Shown: positions 1-8,103, numbered from the stretch's first letter. The stretch: DNA of 64,000 nt from DASVFB01 sp963815965 (GCA_963815965.1 CAWFIT010000016.1:61035-125034), one strand, 5' to 3'. Program-made: numbers and translations. Notes: generated by a model not told the origin, from the sequence alone.

Positions 1-331
1 TTGCGGGTTGGAGGAGCCGGAGCTCCACAGAGGCCGGCATGCCGGCTCCGACGCCGCGGACGTTCATAGTCACGTCCATTGCCTGCTTCGCGTTGTCGAA
101 TGACCCCTCGCCGGAGACCGCCGCCCGTCCGAGCAGGGGCAAGGTGAACGTCGTTTGCAAGTCGAAGCGCCCTGTGCCCTTGTCGAGCGTTCGGTCGGCC
201 GCCGACGCGACCGGATCGAGCGCGAGCGAGCCTCCCGATCCGCACCCGGCGGCGACGAGAACGAGAGCAACTAGCGCTCCGGCAAGACCCCACCGGACGA
301 AGCGATACGGTCCTCCCGTGAAGGTCGGCAT
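1..331 (-). CDS. Putative secreted lipoprotein, N-terminal part (runs off window)
   Basis: An open frame runs without a stop from an ATG at 331 to the window edge, so about 110 N-terminal residues are visible. After a short basic stretch (YRFVRW) comes a hydrophobic segment of about 15 residues and a clear lipobox, LVAAGC (Cys at residue 30), followed by GSGG, so the product should be a lipid-anchored exported protein. The mature part reads like a domain that measures or carries a lipid ligand (LDKGTGRFDLQTTF), but I do not recognise the family. No other in-frame start exists, and a stop lies just upstream. The ATG is preceded by TAAGGT at six-base spacing. The 5' end overlaps the divergent glycosyltransferase by 14 bp, which is unusual. 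Confidence 0.7.
   Translation of the reverse strand, partial: MPTFTGGPYRFVRWGLAGALVALVLVAAGCGSGGSLALDPVASAADRTLDKGTGRFDLQTTFTLPLLGRAAVSGEGSFDNAKQAMDVTMNVRGVGAGMPASVELRLLQPA
306..311 (+). promoter_or_regulatory. -10 element of leaderless glycosyltransferase gene
   Basis: TACGGT ends exactly six bases before the GTG at 318. No Shine-Dalgarno sequence is present. The hexamer lies inside the divergent lipoprotein gene. Confidence 0.5.
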
Positions 332-1439
332 AGTCGTACCTTACTCATGGTCGTTCTGGGGTGGAGTCGTCGATCACGCTGAACAGCAGCTCCTTGCGCT
401 GCGCAAACTCGGCGTCGACGCGTGGCTCGTCATCGGCAACGATCCTCCCGGTTCGTTCACGCACGTGCTGCATCCGGGGCTCGGGCGTCACATGGATCCG
501 CCGGAATATGTGCTGCCCGTCGGGCGTTCCGTGATCGTGCCTGCGAACGGCTCGTTGCCGAACATCGTGCTCAGCCCGTCGGTCCCGCGGCGCATCAAAC
601 GGATCTTCGAGCGCGAGCGCTTCGATGTGATCCACGTGCACGAGCCGACGACGCCTGCGATCGGTGTCGCTGCCGTCGCGCTGTGGAGCGGGCCGACCGT
701 CGCGACGTTCCATGCGAGCGGCCACCTGCGTTGGCTCAAGTACGGCCGGTACACGTGGGGAAACCTCTTGGCGGCGCGCATCGACAGGCGGATCGCCGTG
801 TCGGAGCAGGCGCGCGAGTCCGCCGCCCGCTGGCTTCCCGGCGACTATGAGGTCGTGCCGAACGGCGTCCTCATTCCGCCTCATGCGGATCCCGCCGACC
901 GCGAGGACAGCGTGGTGTTCATCGGCAGGCACGAACCGCGGAAGGGAATGCACGTGCTTCTGCGAGCGTGGCCGGAGATCCATCGCCGCACGGGCGCGCG
1001 GCTCCGGCTCGTGGGCGCGGATCCGCTCGCAGTTCGGCTCGTGCTCACGCGCGAGCGCGTTCCCGACGAGGGTATCGACGTTCTCGGCGTGTTGACGAAC
1101 GAAGAGCTAACTGCGGAGTTGCTCCGCGCGAAGGTTCAGGTCGCATCGTCTCTCGGCGGCGAGTCCTTCGGGATGGTGTTGACGCGCGGTCTCGCATGCG
1201 CTGTCCCGGTCGTCGCGTCGGACATCGCCGGCTATCGCGCCGTGCTCGAAGGCGACGTGGGTGTTCTCTTCCCGCCGGGCGACCACGAAGCGCTTGTGAC
1301 CGCCGTCGTCGAGTTGCTCGGCGACGAGGAGTCGCGCCGACGACGTGGCGCAGCCGGACGTGCACTCGTCGAGAAGCGCTATACGTGGAGCAGAATCGCA
1401 GCGCGCCTGCTCGAGATCTACGAGGAGGCTGCGGCTTGA
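318..1439 (+). CDS. GT4-family glycosyltransferase, PimA/PimB'-like
   Basis: This 373-residue GT-B fold glycosyltransferase (family 4) resembles actinobacterial phosphatidylinositol mannosyltransferases, which transfer mannose from GDP-mannose to phosphatidyl-myo-inositol at the inner membrane face. The GTG at 318 gives VKVGIVVPYSWSFWGGV, matching the PimA N terminus; the frame is open further upstream but without homology. Visible motifs are HVHEP near residue 105, EPRKGMHVLLRAWPEI (nucleotide-binding half) and ESFGMVLTRGLA (the E-x7-E-type motif that holds the donor sugar). The next gene, an MprF-like membrane protein, starts within its stop codon, so the two are translationally coupled and probably act together on envelope lipids. 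The exact acceptor is inferred. Another GT4 acceptor is possible. Confidence 0.85.
   Translation: MKVGIVVPYSWSFWGGVVDHAEQQLLALRKLGVDAWLVIGNDPPGSFTHVLHPGLGRHMDPPEYVLPVGRSVIVPANGSLPNIVLSPSVPRRIKRIFERERFDVIHVHEPTTPAIGVAAVALWSGPTVATFHASGHLRWLKYGRYTWGNLLAARIDRRIAVSEQARESAARWLPGDYEVVPNGVLIPPHADPADREDSVVFIGRHEPRKGMHVLLRAWPEIHRRTGARLRLVGADPLAVRLVLTRERVPDEGIDVLGVLTNEELTAELLRAKVQVASSLGGESFGMVLTRGLACAVPVVASDIAGYRAVLEGDVGVLFPPGDHEALVTAVVELLGDEESRRRRGAAGRALVEKRYTWSRIAARLLEIYEEAAA
338..343 (-). promoter_or_regulatory. -10 element of leaderless lipoprotein gene
   Basis: TAAGGT on the minus strand, six bases before the ATG at 331. The hexamer lies inside the divergent glycosyltransferase gene. No -35 hexamer is evident. 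Confidence 0.5.
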
Positions 1440-2512
1440 GCGCCCGCATTCTTCGCTCGCCGTGGCTACGGGTCGCATTCATGCTCGTCGCCTTGATCGG
1501 CGCCGGCGTCGCGTTGTGGTGGCACGGGCCTTCGTGGGCGGTCGTGTCCGACGCGTTCAGTGCGGTGCGCTGGCGCTGGGTCTTCGTCGCGATCGGCCTG
1601 AACCTGCTCTCCGTGCTCGCCCGCTCGCTCGCGTGGCGGACGGTGATCAACCAGGCGGTGTCTCCGCCCCAGCCTCCGTACCGGCTCGTGTTCGCCGCGT
1701 TCTCGGTGGGCCTTTTCGCGAACGCCGTCCTGCCCGGTCGCATCGGCGAGCTCGCGCGCGTCGCGGTTTTGACCAGGCGCATGCCCGGTCGGCGCGGAAT
1801 CTGGGCGACGCTCGTCGGCACGGTGTTCGCGCACCGCCTCTTCGACGTCGTGCCGGTACTCGCGCTGATCGTGTACGTGCTCTTTGCGGCGAAGCTCCCG
1901 CAGTGGGCGGTGAGCAGCCTCTCGGTCTTCGTAGTCGTCGCGGTCGGTCTGTTCGCGTTCGCCATCGCGACAGCGAAGTCACCCGATCGCTCGCCGCTGG
2001 ACGGGGTCGGGGCGGCTCGGCGCCTTCTGACGATGGCGCGGTATGGGCTCGGCGTCATGCACAAGCCGCTCGCCGCCGCCGAGGCCGTCTTCTTCCAGTC
2101 CGTGGGCTGGCTCTGCCAGCTGTTTGCCGTGTGGACGGCGATGCGCGCATTCCACATCCACGAGGGGCTGGCGGCCGCGGGACTCGTGCTCGTCCTCATG
2201 AACGTGGCGACGATCTTCCCGCTCTGGCCCGGGAACGTCGGCCTCGTCCAGGCGGCTGTCGCGTTGCCGCTCGTGCAGTACGGCGTTTCGTACGCTCGCG
2301 GCTTCGCCTTCGGGATCGGGCTGCAAGCGATCGAGGCGTCGGTCGGTGTCGGCGTCGGCATGATCTTCCTCGCGCGCGAAGGCCTCTCGTTCGCGATGCT
2401 GAAGCGGATGCCCGACGCGGCGCAGGCCGAGGTGCCCGAGGATGAGGTCGATGCGGACAATCGCGGCACCCGCAAGTCTGAAAAACGTCTTGTCGGCAGC
2501 CGCCGCCGCTGA
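1436..2512 (+). CDS. Lysylphosphatidylglycerol synthase TM-region-like (UPF0104) membrane protein
   Basis: A 358-residue polytopic membrane protein of the UPF0104/MprF-N family (flippase-like domain without the aminoacyl-transferase domain). I count about eight hydrophobic segments. The family signature region is visible in FANAVLPGRIGELARV and, near the C terminus, FPLWPGNVGLVQAAVALPL. The TTG start at 1436 overlaps the previous stop (TTGA), with GAGGAGG about seven bases upstream, so it is coupled to the PimA-like gene. Family members move or modify glycolipids and phospholipids; that role here is inferred from fold and neighbour. The hydrophilic acidic and basic tail is not conserved in the family and overlaps the next gene. 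Confidence 0.8.
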   Translation: MSARILRSPWLRVAFMLVALIGAGVALWWHGPSWAVVSDAFSAVRWRWVFVAIGLNLLSVLARSLAWRTVINQAVSPPQPPYRLVFAAFSVGLFANAVLPGRIGELARVAVLTRRMPGRRGIWATLVGTVFAHRLFDVVPVLALIVYVLFAAKLPQWAVSSLSVFVVVAVGLFAFAIATAKSPDRSPLDGVGAARRLLTMARYGLGVMHKPLAAAEAVFFQSVGWLCQLFAVWTAMRAFHIHEGLAAAGLVLVLMNVATIFPLWPGNVGLVQAAVALPLVQYGVSYARGFAFGIGLQAIEASVGVGVGMIFLAREGLSFAMLKRMPDAAQAEVPEDEVDADNRGTRKSEKRLVGSRRR

Positions 2513-3323
2513 AGCGCTTGCGGAAGGACTGAGCGCCGGCGGCGCGGAAGCGACCGCGTTCCCGGTCGCAGACGGGGGAGAGGGGACGCTCGAACTGCTC
2601 GGCGGCTCGCCTCGGTACGCGGCGGTGTCTGCGCCGCTCGGCGGGCGCGTGCGCGCGCGATGGTCACTGCGTGAAGACGGAACCGCTTTGGTCGAGTCGG
2701 CCCAGGCGCTCGGGTTCGAGACCGTTTCGCGGCTCGATCCGCTGCGCGCCTCATCGCGCGGGCTCGGGGAGCTGATCCTCGAAGCGGCGCGCGAGGCGGA
2801 CGCGCTGCTTGTCTTTCTCGGCGGCACAGTCACGGTCGACGGCGGTGCCGGGCTGCGCGAAGTGCTCGACGAGCTGCCGCTGCCGACGCGGGCGGCGTGC
2901 GACGTGTCCTCGCCGTTGCTCGATGCGGCGTACGTGTTCGCGCGGCAGAAGGGCGCGACGGAAGACCAGCTCGGCGAGCTCGCGGAGAGGCTCCGTGGGC
3001 TGCCGGACGTGCCCGGCTCGGGCGCCGCGGGCGGCCTGGGCGGCGCGTTCGCGGGGCTCGGGGCGGAGCTCGTTCCCGGCGCTCCGCTCGTGCTCGACGA
3101 GCTCGGCTTCGATCCGCGGGGCTACGACCTCGTCGTCACCGGTGAGGGTGTCGTCGACGAAACGACGTGGGCGGGCAAGGCTCCCGGCGAAGTCGCGCGC
3201 CGGTGCCGCGAGGCGGGCGTGCGATACGAGCTCTTCTCCGCGCGCGACGACCTGAGCGGCGACCCCGCGCGCGTTCGCGAGGATCTAGTCGCGCTCGGCG
3301 AGCGGCTCGCGCGCGAAGGCTAG
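2451..3323 (+). CDS. Glycerate kinase (GlxK/GarK family), short form
   Basis: ATP-dependent kinase of the Gly_kinase family that phosphorylates glycerate, linking glyoxylate or serine breakdown to glycolysis. The ATG at 2451 gives MRTIAAPASLKNVLSA, matching the family N terminus (an in-frame ATG at 2442 is the alternative). Key landmarks are VADGGEGT, GGTVTVDGGAG, GSGAAGGLGGA and VTGEGVVDETT. At 290 residues it is clearly shorter than the usual ~370-380, mainly through loss of loops between these motifs, yet all core motifs remain. It overlaps the end of the MprF-like gene and converges on xseB, overlapping it by 4 bp. Confidence 0.85.
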   Translation: MRTIAAPASLKNVLSAAAAAEALAEGLSAGGAEATAFPVADGGEGTLELLGGSPRYAAVSAPLGGRVRARWSLREDGTALVESAQALGFETVSRLDPLRASSRGLGELILEAAREADALLVFLGGTVTVDGGAGLREVLDELPLPTRAACDVSSPLLDAAYVFARQKGATEDQLGELAERLRGLPDVPGSGAAGGLGGAFAGLGAELVPGAPLVLDELGFDPRGYDLVVTGEGVVDETTWAGKAPGEVARRCREAGVRYELFSARDDLSGDPARVREDLVALGERLAREG

Positions 3324-3532
3324 GACGAAGGCCGCACGGATTCGACTCGTTTCGCGAGCTCCTCGATCTTGCCCTGCGCGGAGTCGAGCTTGCCGACGCA
3401 GAGCTTGTACAGCACCTCGCCGCGCTCCCACAAGGCGATCGCCTCGTCGAGCGAGACCTTGCCCTGCTCGAGTCGGGTCACGATCTGCTCCAGCTCGCGC
3501 TCGAGGTCCTCAAACGACGGTTCGTCAGTCAA
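3320..3532 (-). CDS. xseB: Exodeoxyribonuclease VII small subunit
   Basis: A 70-residue subunit of the single-strand-specific exonuclease VII, which trims mismatch-repair and damage intermediates. The sequence has the family pattern FEDLERELEQIVTRLEQG followed by SLDEAIALWERGEVL. The start is a TTG that overlaps the xseA stop region (xseA terminates at 3525), so the small subunit is translationally coupled to the large one. The length is typical. In-frame upstream sequence is only the xseA shadow. Confidence 0.9.
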   Translation of the reverse strand: MTDEPSFEDLERELEQIVTRLEQGKVSLDEAIALWERGEVLYKLCVGKLDSAQGKIEELAKRVESVRPSS

Positions 3533-4661
3533 CGGTTGCTCCGAAGGCGCCGTCCGCCAACTCGACGTCGACGTGTGAACCCGTGGTGGGCGGGGACATG
3601 ACGATGCCTTCAGCGCTGCGCACGATCGCGTAGCCGCGCGCGAGCGTCGAGCGCGGGGACAGCGCACGCAAGCGGCCGTGCGCGTGCTCGAGCGACGCCC
3701 GCTTGCGCTCGAGCATGAGCGCCGGCGCGCGGTCGAGGTGCGTCCGCGCAAGTACGAGTCGCTGCCGCTCGCGCTCGAGCGAGCGGCGCACGGAGCGCTG
3801 CAAGGCGGAGCGGGAACGGCCGAGCCGTTCGATGAGCTCGTGCAGGTCGGGGACAACGAGCTTTCCCGCTGCGGTGGGAGTGGACGCACGCACGTCCGCC
3901 GCCAGATCGCAGAGCGGAGTGTCCTGCTCGTGGCCGACGGCCGACACGATCGGGACAGGGCACGACGCGACTGCACGCACGAGCCGCTCGTCGCTGAACG
4001 GCAACAGATCCTCGAACGAGCCGCCGCCGCGAGCCAGCACGAGCACGTCGATCTCCGGCTCGTCGCACAAACGCCGTAGCGCGTCGATGATGGCGGGCGC
4101 GGCTTTCGGCCCCTGCACGTACGTCTCGGCGACGAGGACGCGCGCCGGTGGAAAGCGCGCGCCGATCGTGGCGAGCACGTCGCGCTTCGCCGCCGCGTCG
4201 TTGCCGGTGACGAGGCCGATTCGCCGCGGCAGGCGCGGCAGCTGGCGCTTGCGCTCCTCCGCGAACAGTCCCTCGCCGGCGAGCTTCGCCTTCAGCCGTT
4301 CGATCGCGGCGAGGTGCGCGCCGATGCCGAACCGCTCGACCGACAGCGCGCGCAGACGAAACTCGCCGCGCGCCTCGTACAGCTCGGGACGACCGAAGAC
4401 GTGCACGCGCTCGCCGTCGTCGAGATTCAAACGGAGAGCGTCGAAGCGGCCACGCGGCATCGACACCGGGAGGCACGCGCCGTTCTCGGGATCTTTGAGC
4501 GTGAAAAACACCGACGCCCAGCGTTCGTGGCGCCGGAGCTCCGTTACTTCACCTTCGATCCACACCGTCGGCAGCCGCGAGATCCACGACGCGACACCTT
4601 TGTTGAACGACCCGACGGAGTAGACCTTGCGGTCACCGTGTTCGACGGCCTCGACCTTCAC
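3525..4661 (-). CDS. xseA: Exodeoxyribonuclease VII large subunit
   Basis: A 378-residue catalytic subunit of exonuclease VII. The N-terminal OB-fold nucleic-acid-binding domain (to about residue 105, with VWIEGEVTELRRH) is followed by the catalytic domain with RRIGLVTGNDAAAKRDV, VLARGGGSFEDLLPFSDE and SAVGHEQDTPLCDLAAD. The last two are diagnostic, and the form VTGNDAAAKRD is the actinobacterial variant. The C-terminal helical part is coiled-coil-like. The start is GTG at 4661, with no Shine-Dalgarno sequence but CACGAT six bases upstream. The gene is at the head of a two-gene xseA-xseB operon. Confidence 0.93.
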   Translation of the reverse strand: MKVEAVEHGDRKVYSVGSFNKGVASWISRLPTVWIEGEVTELRRHERWASVFFTLKDPENGACLPVSMPRGRFDALRLNLDDGERVHVFGRPELYEARGEFRLRALSVERFGIGAHLAAIERLKAKLAGEGLFAEERKRQLPRLPRRIGLVTGNDAAAKRDVLATIGARFPPARVLVAETYVQGPKAAPAIIDALRRLCDEPEIDVLVLARGGGSFEDLLPFSDERLVRAVASCPVPIVSAVGHEQDTPLCDLAADVRASTPTAAGKLVVPDLHELIERLGRSRSALQRSVRRSLERERQRLVLARTHLDRAPALMLERKRASLEHAHGRLRALSPRSTLARGYAIVRSAEGIVMSPPTTGSHVDVELADGAFGATVD

Positions 4662-4667
4662 CCGCCC

Positions 4668-4673
4668 ATCGTG
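4668..4673 (-). promoter_or_regulatory. Possible -10 element of leaderless xseA
   Basis: CACGAT, six bases before the GTG at 4661. The first base deviates from TANNNT, but the spacing matches the other leaderless genes here. Confidence 0.3.
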
Positions 4674-4692
4674 CCACGCGAGGTGTGACTTG

Positions 4693-4908
4693 CTAGAGCA
4701 AGATCTCGGCCGCGACGTCCGGGGTGCAGCCCGCCCTGACGAGATCGACCGCGGTGTGCAGGTCGGCGTTGCTGCCCGCGAGCCGCTCGGCGAGCGGGAG
4801 CGGATAGCCCGCTTGGATCAGAACGTGCAGGCGCCAGCTTTCCACCTTGGACCGCTCGCTGTCGGGCGTCGGCGTGAGCTGGATCAGCTCGGACATGGTG
4901 TCTGGCAT
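4693..4908 (-). CDS. Conserved small protein of unknown function
   Basis: A 71-residue protein (67 if translation starts at the ATG at 4896). The core WRLHVLIQAGYPLPLAERLA is followed by a helical tail, DLHTAVDLVRAGCTPDVAAEIL. It is soluble and all-helical in character, with no membrane segment. I recall similar small proteins in Thermoleophilia genomes but know no function. It lies 31 bp from xseA on the same strand and downstream of the coiled-coil gene, separated from it by a short gap holding a perfect palindrome. Confidence 0.6.
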   Translation of the reverse strand: MPDTMSELIQLTPTPDSERSKVESWRLHVLIQAGYPLPLAERLAGSNADLHTAVDLVRAGCTPDVAAEILL

Positions 4909-4959
4909 GTGGCCGTCACGTTCGCGCTCTCCTAGACGAACCCTTCCGTCAGTAAGTTG

Positions 4960-4973
4960 GAACCTCGAGGTTC
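4960..4973. repeat. 14-bp perfect palindrome
   Basis: GAACCTCGAGGTTC is a perfect inverted repeat in the 73-bp gap between the small protein and the coiled-coil gene. On the minus strand the T-run precedes it, so it is not a canonical terminator. It could be an operator for the downstream small gene or chance. Confidence 0.4.
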
Positions 4974-4981
4974 GGAAAAAG

Positions 4982-6331
4982 TTAAGAGCGGAGCGATTGC
5001 GCGTGCGTGAGCGCTGCGTCGACGCGGCGTTGTAGCTCGAAGAGCCGCGCTTCGAGGACGCCGCGCTCAGCCTCTCCGTCTGCGGCGAGTTCTTCGAGCC
5101 GCTGGCGCAGCTCGAGCTCTGCGGCTGTAAGCCTTTGCTCGACTGCGGCGATGACCTCGTCACGCCGTGTGTCGATCGCAGCTTCCGCGTCCGCAAGGCG
5201 CCGGTCGAGCCGTTGCTCCGCGGCCTGGCCGACGTTTGTGACGCGCTCCGACATCATGGTCTCCGCCTGGTGTCCGAAGGATTCGACGGAACGCTCGAGC
5301 TCGCGCGAGAGTCGTTTCGCCGAGTCTTCGCGTGAGCTCTTGATCACTTCGGAGAACTGCAGCACGGCCGCGTCGACGTGTTGCGCCGTGTTGCGGTCGA
5401 CGACGCGCTCGAGCCGCTCGACGAGCCTTCGCTCGACGTCTTTGAACGTCAGCTGAATGCTCTGCAGCGCTTCGTTCTGCTCGCGCTCGAGTGCGTCGCG
5501 AAGCTCACGCTCTCGCAGACGTAGCCGCTCGTTGAGCTCGTGCAGCGCGTGGCGTCGTTCGACCGCGTGGGTCTCGAGGTCAGTGCGTGCGCTCTCGATC
5601 GACTGCTCGGTCGCGCGGTCGACCTCCTCCCGAAGCTTCACGAATGCAGCGCGCTGCCCTTCGCTCTCCGACTCCAGGCGCTCGGCGTCCGCGGCCAGCC
5701 GCTCCTCGGCCTCCTGGATCAGGCGTCGCTGACGGCCCGCGAGCGTCTGCAGCTGGTCGAACATGTTCGCCTGCGCGCGCTCGAGATCCTCGCTCCACCC
5801 CGCGAGGCGCTGCTCGACCCGGCGCTGCGTCTCGGCGAGCGCGTCGTTTAGCTCGTGTGCCGCCGCCTGCTCGCGCTCGGCGATCACGGTGCGCCGCGAC
5901 TCGACGATGCGGCGCTCCTCGTCGGCGATCAGCGAGAGGGACTCGGCGCGGGCGCGTGCCAGGACGCGGTCCAGTTCGGCCGAGCGCTCGTCGGCGCCGC
6001 GCGCGACGACTCGCGCTAGGCGGTTCTCGGCGCGTTCGATCTCGGCTTCGATCCGGCGCGAGTGCTCGACGCCGCGCAGCACCCCGATCGCCGCGACGGC
6101 CGCGAGCAGAGACGCCGTGAGCCCGGCCGCGGCCACCGCGAGCGCCGTTCCAGGGTCGAGCGCGAAGAGGATCCAGCCCGCGAGTGCGCCGACGCCGATG
6201 GCCAGCGCGATGCCCTGGAGCACTCGCTCCGAGACACGGTCGAGCGCCGCGGCGGCAAGCGCAATCCCTGCGACGACGAGGGAGACCGCGAAGGCGACTT
6301 GGACGATGTCGACCTTGTCCACGGCGTTCAT
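4982..6331 (-). CDS. Membrane-anchored long coiled-coil protein
   Basis: A 449-residue protein. Three hydrophobic segments occupy about residues 8-100 (for example IVQVAFAVSLVVAGIALAAA and IALAIGVGALAGWILFAL). The remaining ~340 residues are Glu/Arg/Ala-rich heptads (ERRIVESRRTVIAEREQAA and similar), a long coiled coil predicted to project into the cytoplasm. No enzymatic motif is visible. It is the last gene of a three-gene operon and starts in the stop codon of the UbiA-like gene (ATGA). A role as a membrane scaffold or cell-envelope organiser is possible but unsupported. Confidence 0.75.
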   Translation of the reverse strand: MNAVDKVDIVQVAFAVSLVVAGIALAAAALDRVSERVLQGIALAIGVGALAGWILFALDPGTALAVAAAGLTASLLAAVAAIGVLRGVEHSRRIEAEIERAENRLARVVARGADERSAELDRVLARARAESLSLIADEERRIVESRRTVIAEREQAAAHELNDALAETQRRVEQRLAGWSEDLERAQANMFDQLQTLAGRQRRLIQEAEERLAADAERLESESEGQRAAFVKLREEVDRATEQSIESARTDLETHAVERRHALHELNERLRLRERELRDALEREQNEALQSIQLTFKDVERRLVERLERVVDRNTAQHVDAAVLQFSEVIKSSREDSAKRLSRELERSVESFGHQAETMMSERVTNVGQAAEQRLDRRLADAEAAIDTRRDEVIAAVEQRLTAAELELRQRLEELAADGEAERGVLEARLFELQRRVDAALTHAQSLRS

Positions 6332-7002
6332 CGTAGGTGCAGGACGAGGAGGGCTGTGCCGAGCGAGACGCTCGCCGCGGCAAGCGCGAGCAGTGCGGTC
6401 TCCAGGTCGCTGCGGACGGTGCCTTCCTGCCGCCGCGCGATCCGCACCGGAGTGGACAGCACACGCTGGGCGTACGAGAGGAGCGCCGCGTAGACCGCCG
6501 CGGCGACGGCCTCGACCCGCACCGTCTCGGCTTCGACCACGTACGCGGACAAGGCGGGCAGCGCACCCCAGGCGAGCGCGAACCAGAGCGTCGAGTGAAA
6601 GGCGCCGCCGAACAACTCGAGGTTGTAGGCGACGACGATGAACGCGCCGGCGACGACGAACGGCGCCAGCCACCAGGTCCAGGCGACGCACGCGAAGATG
6701 CCGAGCGCCGTCGCGGCTGCGATCGAGACCACCGCAAGCACCCACAGCGTTCGCTCCGGAATCCGCGTCTGCAGCGGGCGGCCGCGCAGCTCGTCGAGCG
6801 CGTGCGCGCCGACTCCCATTCCGAGCGCGAACGCCAGCAGCGCGGCGCCGCAGCGCGTCCATGAGAACTGCGTAGCGAGACCCGCGCCGATGGCGACGTA
6901 CGACAGGTGCCAGAGCGTGTACGGCGGGTGCAGCAGCGTGACGTAGTCGCGCCAGCCGCCTCGGGCGAGGGCGTAGAAAGCAGGGCGCGTCCCTGCGCTC
7001 AT
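6328..7002 (-). CDS. UbiA-superfamily-like integral membrane protein (degenerate motifs)
   Basis: A 224-residue, very hydrophobic protein with about seven membrane segments. The order of segments and the motif GAHALDELRGRPLQTRIP near residue 65 recall the first Asp-rich loop of UbiA prenyltransferases (NDxxDxxxD), but here only one Asp-Glu pair remains, so prenyl-diphosphate/Mg2+ chemistry is doubtful. It sits between a UbiE-like methyltransferase (4-bp overlap) and a coiled-coil membrane protein (4-bp overlap). The quinone-type neighbour supports the UbiA assignment. An unrelated membrane family remains possible. Confidence 0.6.
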   Translation of the reverse strand: MSAGTRPAFYALARGGWRDYVTLLHPPYTLWHLSYVAIGAGLATQFSWTRCGAALLAFALGMGVGAHALDELRGRPLQTRIPERTLWVLAVVSIAAATALGIFACVAWTWWLAPFVVAGAFIVVAYNLELFGGAFHSTLWFALAWGALPALSAYVVEAETVRVEAVAAAVYAALLSYAQRVLSTPVRIARRQEGTVRSDLETALLALAAASVSLGTALLVLHLR

Positions 7003-7673
7003 CCGCGCCGACCCCACACCACCACGCCGCCGCCGAGACTGAGGCGCTGCGCGCGCACATCGTCGACGCCCGCAGCGCGGAAGAGCTCGACCGGGTCGTA
7101 TTGCCGCCAGAACTCGCGAATGCTCGGGCCGAGGAAGCCGCCTACGTCTTGCCAACCCGGCGAGATCAACCGACCGGCGACGGGAAGGCCGGCCCGGACC
7201 CACAGCTCCCACGGCGGTCGCCAGACCCCGTGCGGCAGGCCGAACTCGAGCATCGCGATCGTCCCGCCTGGGCGGACGACGCGCACGAGCCCGCGAACCG
7301 TCCCCGCCGGATCGTCGACATAGCGCAGGAGATAGGTGAACGTCAGCGCCGCGAACTGGCCGTCGGCGAACGGCAGCTCCTCCGCGCGGGCCTCGCGGAG
7401 CTCGATCGGAAGCCCGCGCACACGCTTGGCCGCGACGGCGAGCATCTCCGGGCTCTGGTCGATGCCGACGACCGAGCAGCCGAAGCGGCGCACGAGCTCG
7501 CGCGCGACGAGGCCCGTCCCTGTGGCGACGTCGAGGACCGTGTCGTCCGCTCGGACGTCGAGCCGCGAGACGAGGAAGCGGCGCCAACGCGGATCCTGTC
7601 CGAACGACAACAGCGCGCTGTACCTGTCGTACGTCGGGCCGAGCGGCGCGAAGAGCGTGCGGGCGGTGGTCAC
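6999..7673 (-). CDS. UbiE/MenG-like class I SAM methyltransferase
   Basis: A 224-residue methyltransferase of the UbiE/COQ5 type. The SAM-binding motif is VLDVATGTGLVARELV (residues ~45-60), followed by the acidic ribose ligand in VVGIDQSPEML, AEELPFADGQFAALTF and VVRPGGTIAMLEF. The N terminus (LFAPLGPTYDRYSALLSFGQD) matches UbiE, which methylates demethylmenaquinone or 2-polyprenyl-benzoquinols. As first gene of an operon with a degenerate UbiA-like protein it may be a quinone-pathway paralogue and not the housekeeping MenG. GTG start at 7673 with TAGACT eight bases upstream. Confidence 0.8.
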   Translation of the reverse strand: MTTARTLFAPLGPTYDRYSALLSFGQDPRWRRFLVSRLDVRADDTVLDVATGTGLVARELVRRFGCSVVGIDQSPEMLAVAAKRVRGLPIELREARAEELPFADGQFAALTFTYLLRYVDDPAGTVRGLVRVVRPGGTIAMLEFGLPHGVWRPPWELWVRAGLPVAGRLISPGWQDVGGFLGPSIREFWRQYDPVELFRAAGVDDVRAQRLSLGGGVVVWGRRG

Positions 7674-7681
7674 GGCGAGCG

Positions 7682-7687
7682 AGTCTA
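7682..7687 (-). promoter_or_regulatory. -10 element upstream of UbiE-like gene
   Basis: TAGACT on the minus strand, eight bases before the GTG at 7673, in the 25-bp gap between divergent genes. Confidence 0.45.
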
Positions 7688-7698
7688 TTCGCGCTCCT

Positions 7699-8103
7699 AT
7701 GCTCCAGCCATGGCGCTCGAGGACGACGTCCGCGGAGGCCGCGGAGCGAGCCGCCCCGTTCGCCGGGCCGGACGAGCACGTCTCGGCCGTTCTCGCCGCC
7801 GAGGCGGCACCCGGCGCGCGCGTCTACCTTTGCTCGTTCGAGAGCGACACGGGTCGTTCGTGGCTCGCGCTCGACGCGGGCGGCGAGGCGCTGAACAACC
7901 GCGCCGTCGTCCGCGAGGCGGTTTCGCTTCTCGCGCTCTGCGAGATCGCCGAGGAGGCGGCGGAGATCGAGGTCGTTCACCCGCGGCTCGCGACACCCGC
8001 GTATCTCGACAGCATCGGAACGCCCGACGTTGCGGCGTCGATGCACGCGGTCGACGCCTTGCTCCAGGACGTCGAATCGGCGTATAAGCAGGAACTGACA
8101 TGA
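7699..8103 (+). CDS. Conserved hypothetical protein
   Basis: A 134-residue soluble protein. The sequence contains a predicted beta segment (ARVYLCSFESDTGRSWLALD) followed by a helical region rich in Ala/Glu and a C-terminal helix (MHAVDALLQDVESAYKQEL). I do not recognise the family. The frame was chosen over the overlapping ones because it has normal composition for this genome and because its TGA overlaps the ATG of the DUF1707 gene (ATGA at 8100), implying coupling. Confidence 0.65.
   Translation: MLQPWRSRTTSAEAAERAAPFAGPDEHVSAVLAAEAAPGARVYLCSFESDTGRSWLALDAGGEALNNRAVVREAVSLLALCEIAEEAAEIEVVHPRLATPAYLDSIGTPDVAASMHAVDALLQDVESAYKQELT

Noticed and set aside
70..270. 66-codon minus-strand open frame at the window start
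   Set aside because: The adjacent minus-strand frame from ATG 331 encodes a clean signal peptide and lipobox; this one is its shadow.
1045..2754. 569-codon minus-strand open frame
   Set aside because: Antisense to the MprF-like and glycerate kinase genes; composition is typical of antisense shadow (Arg/Ala/Thr-rich) and no domain is visible.
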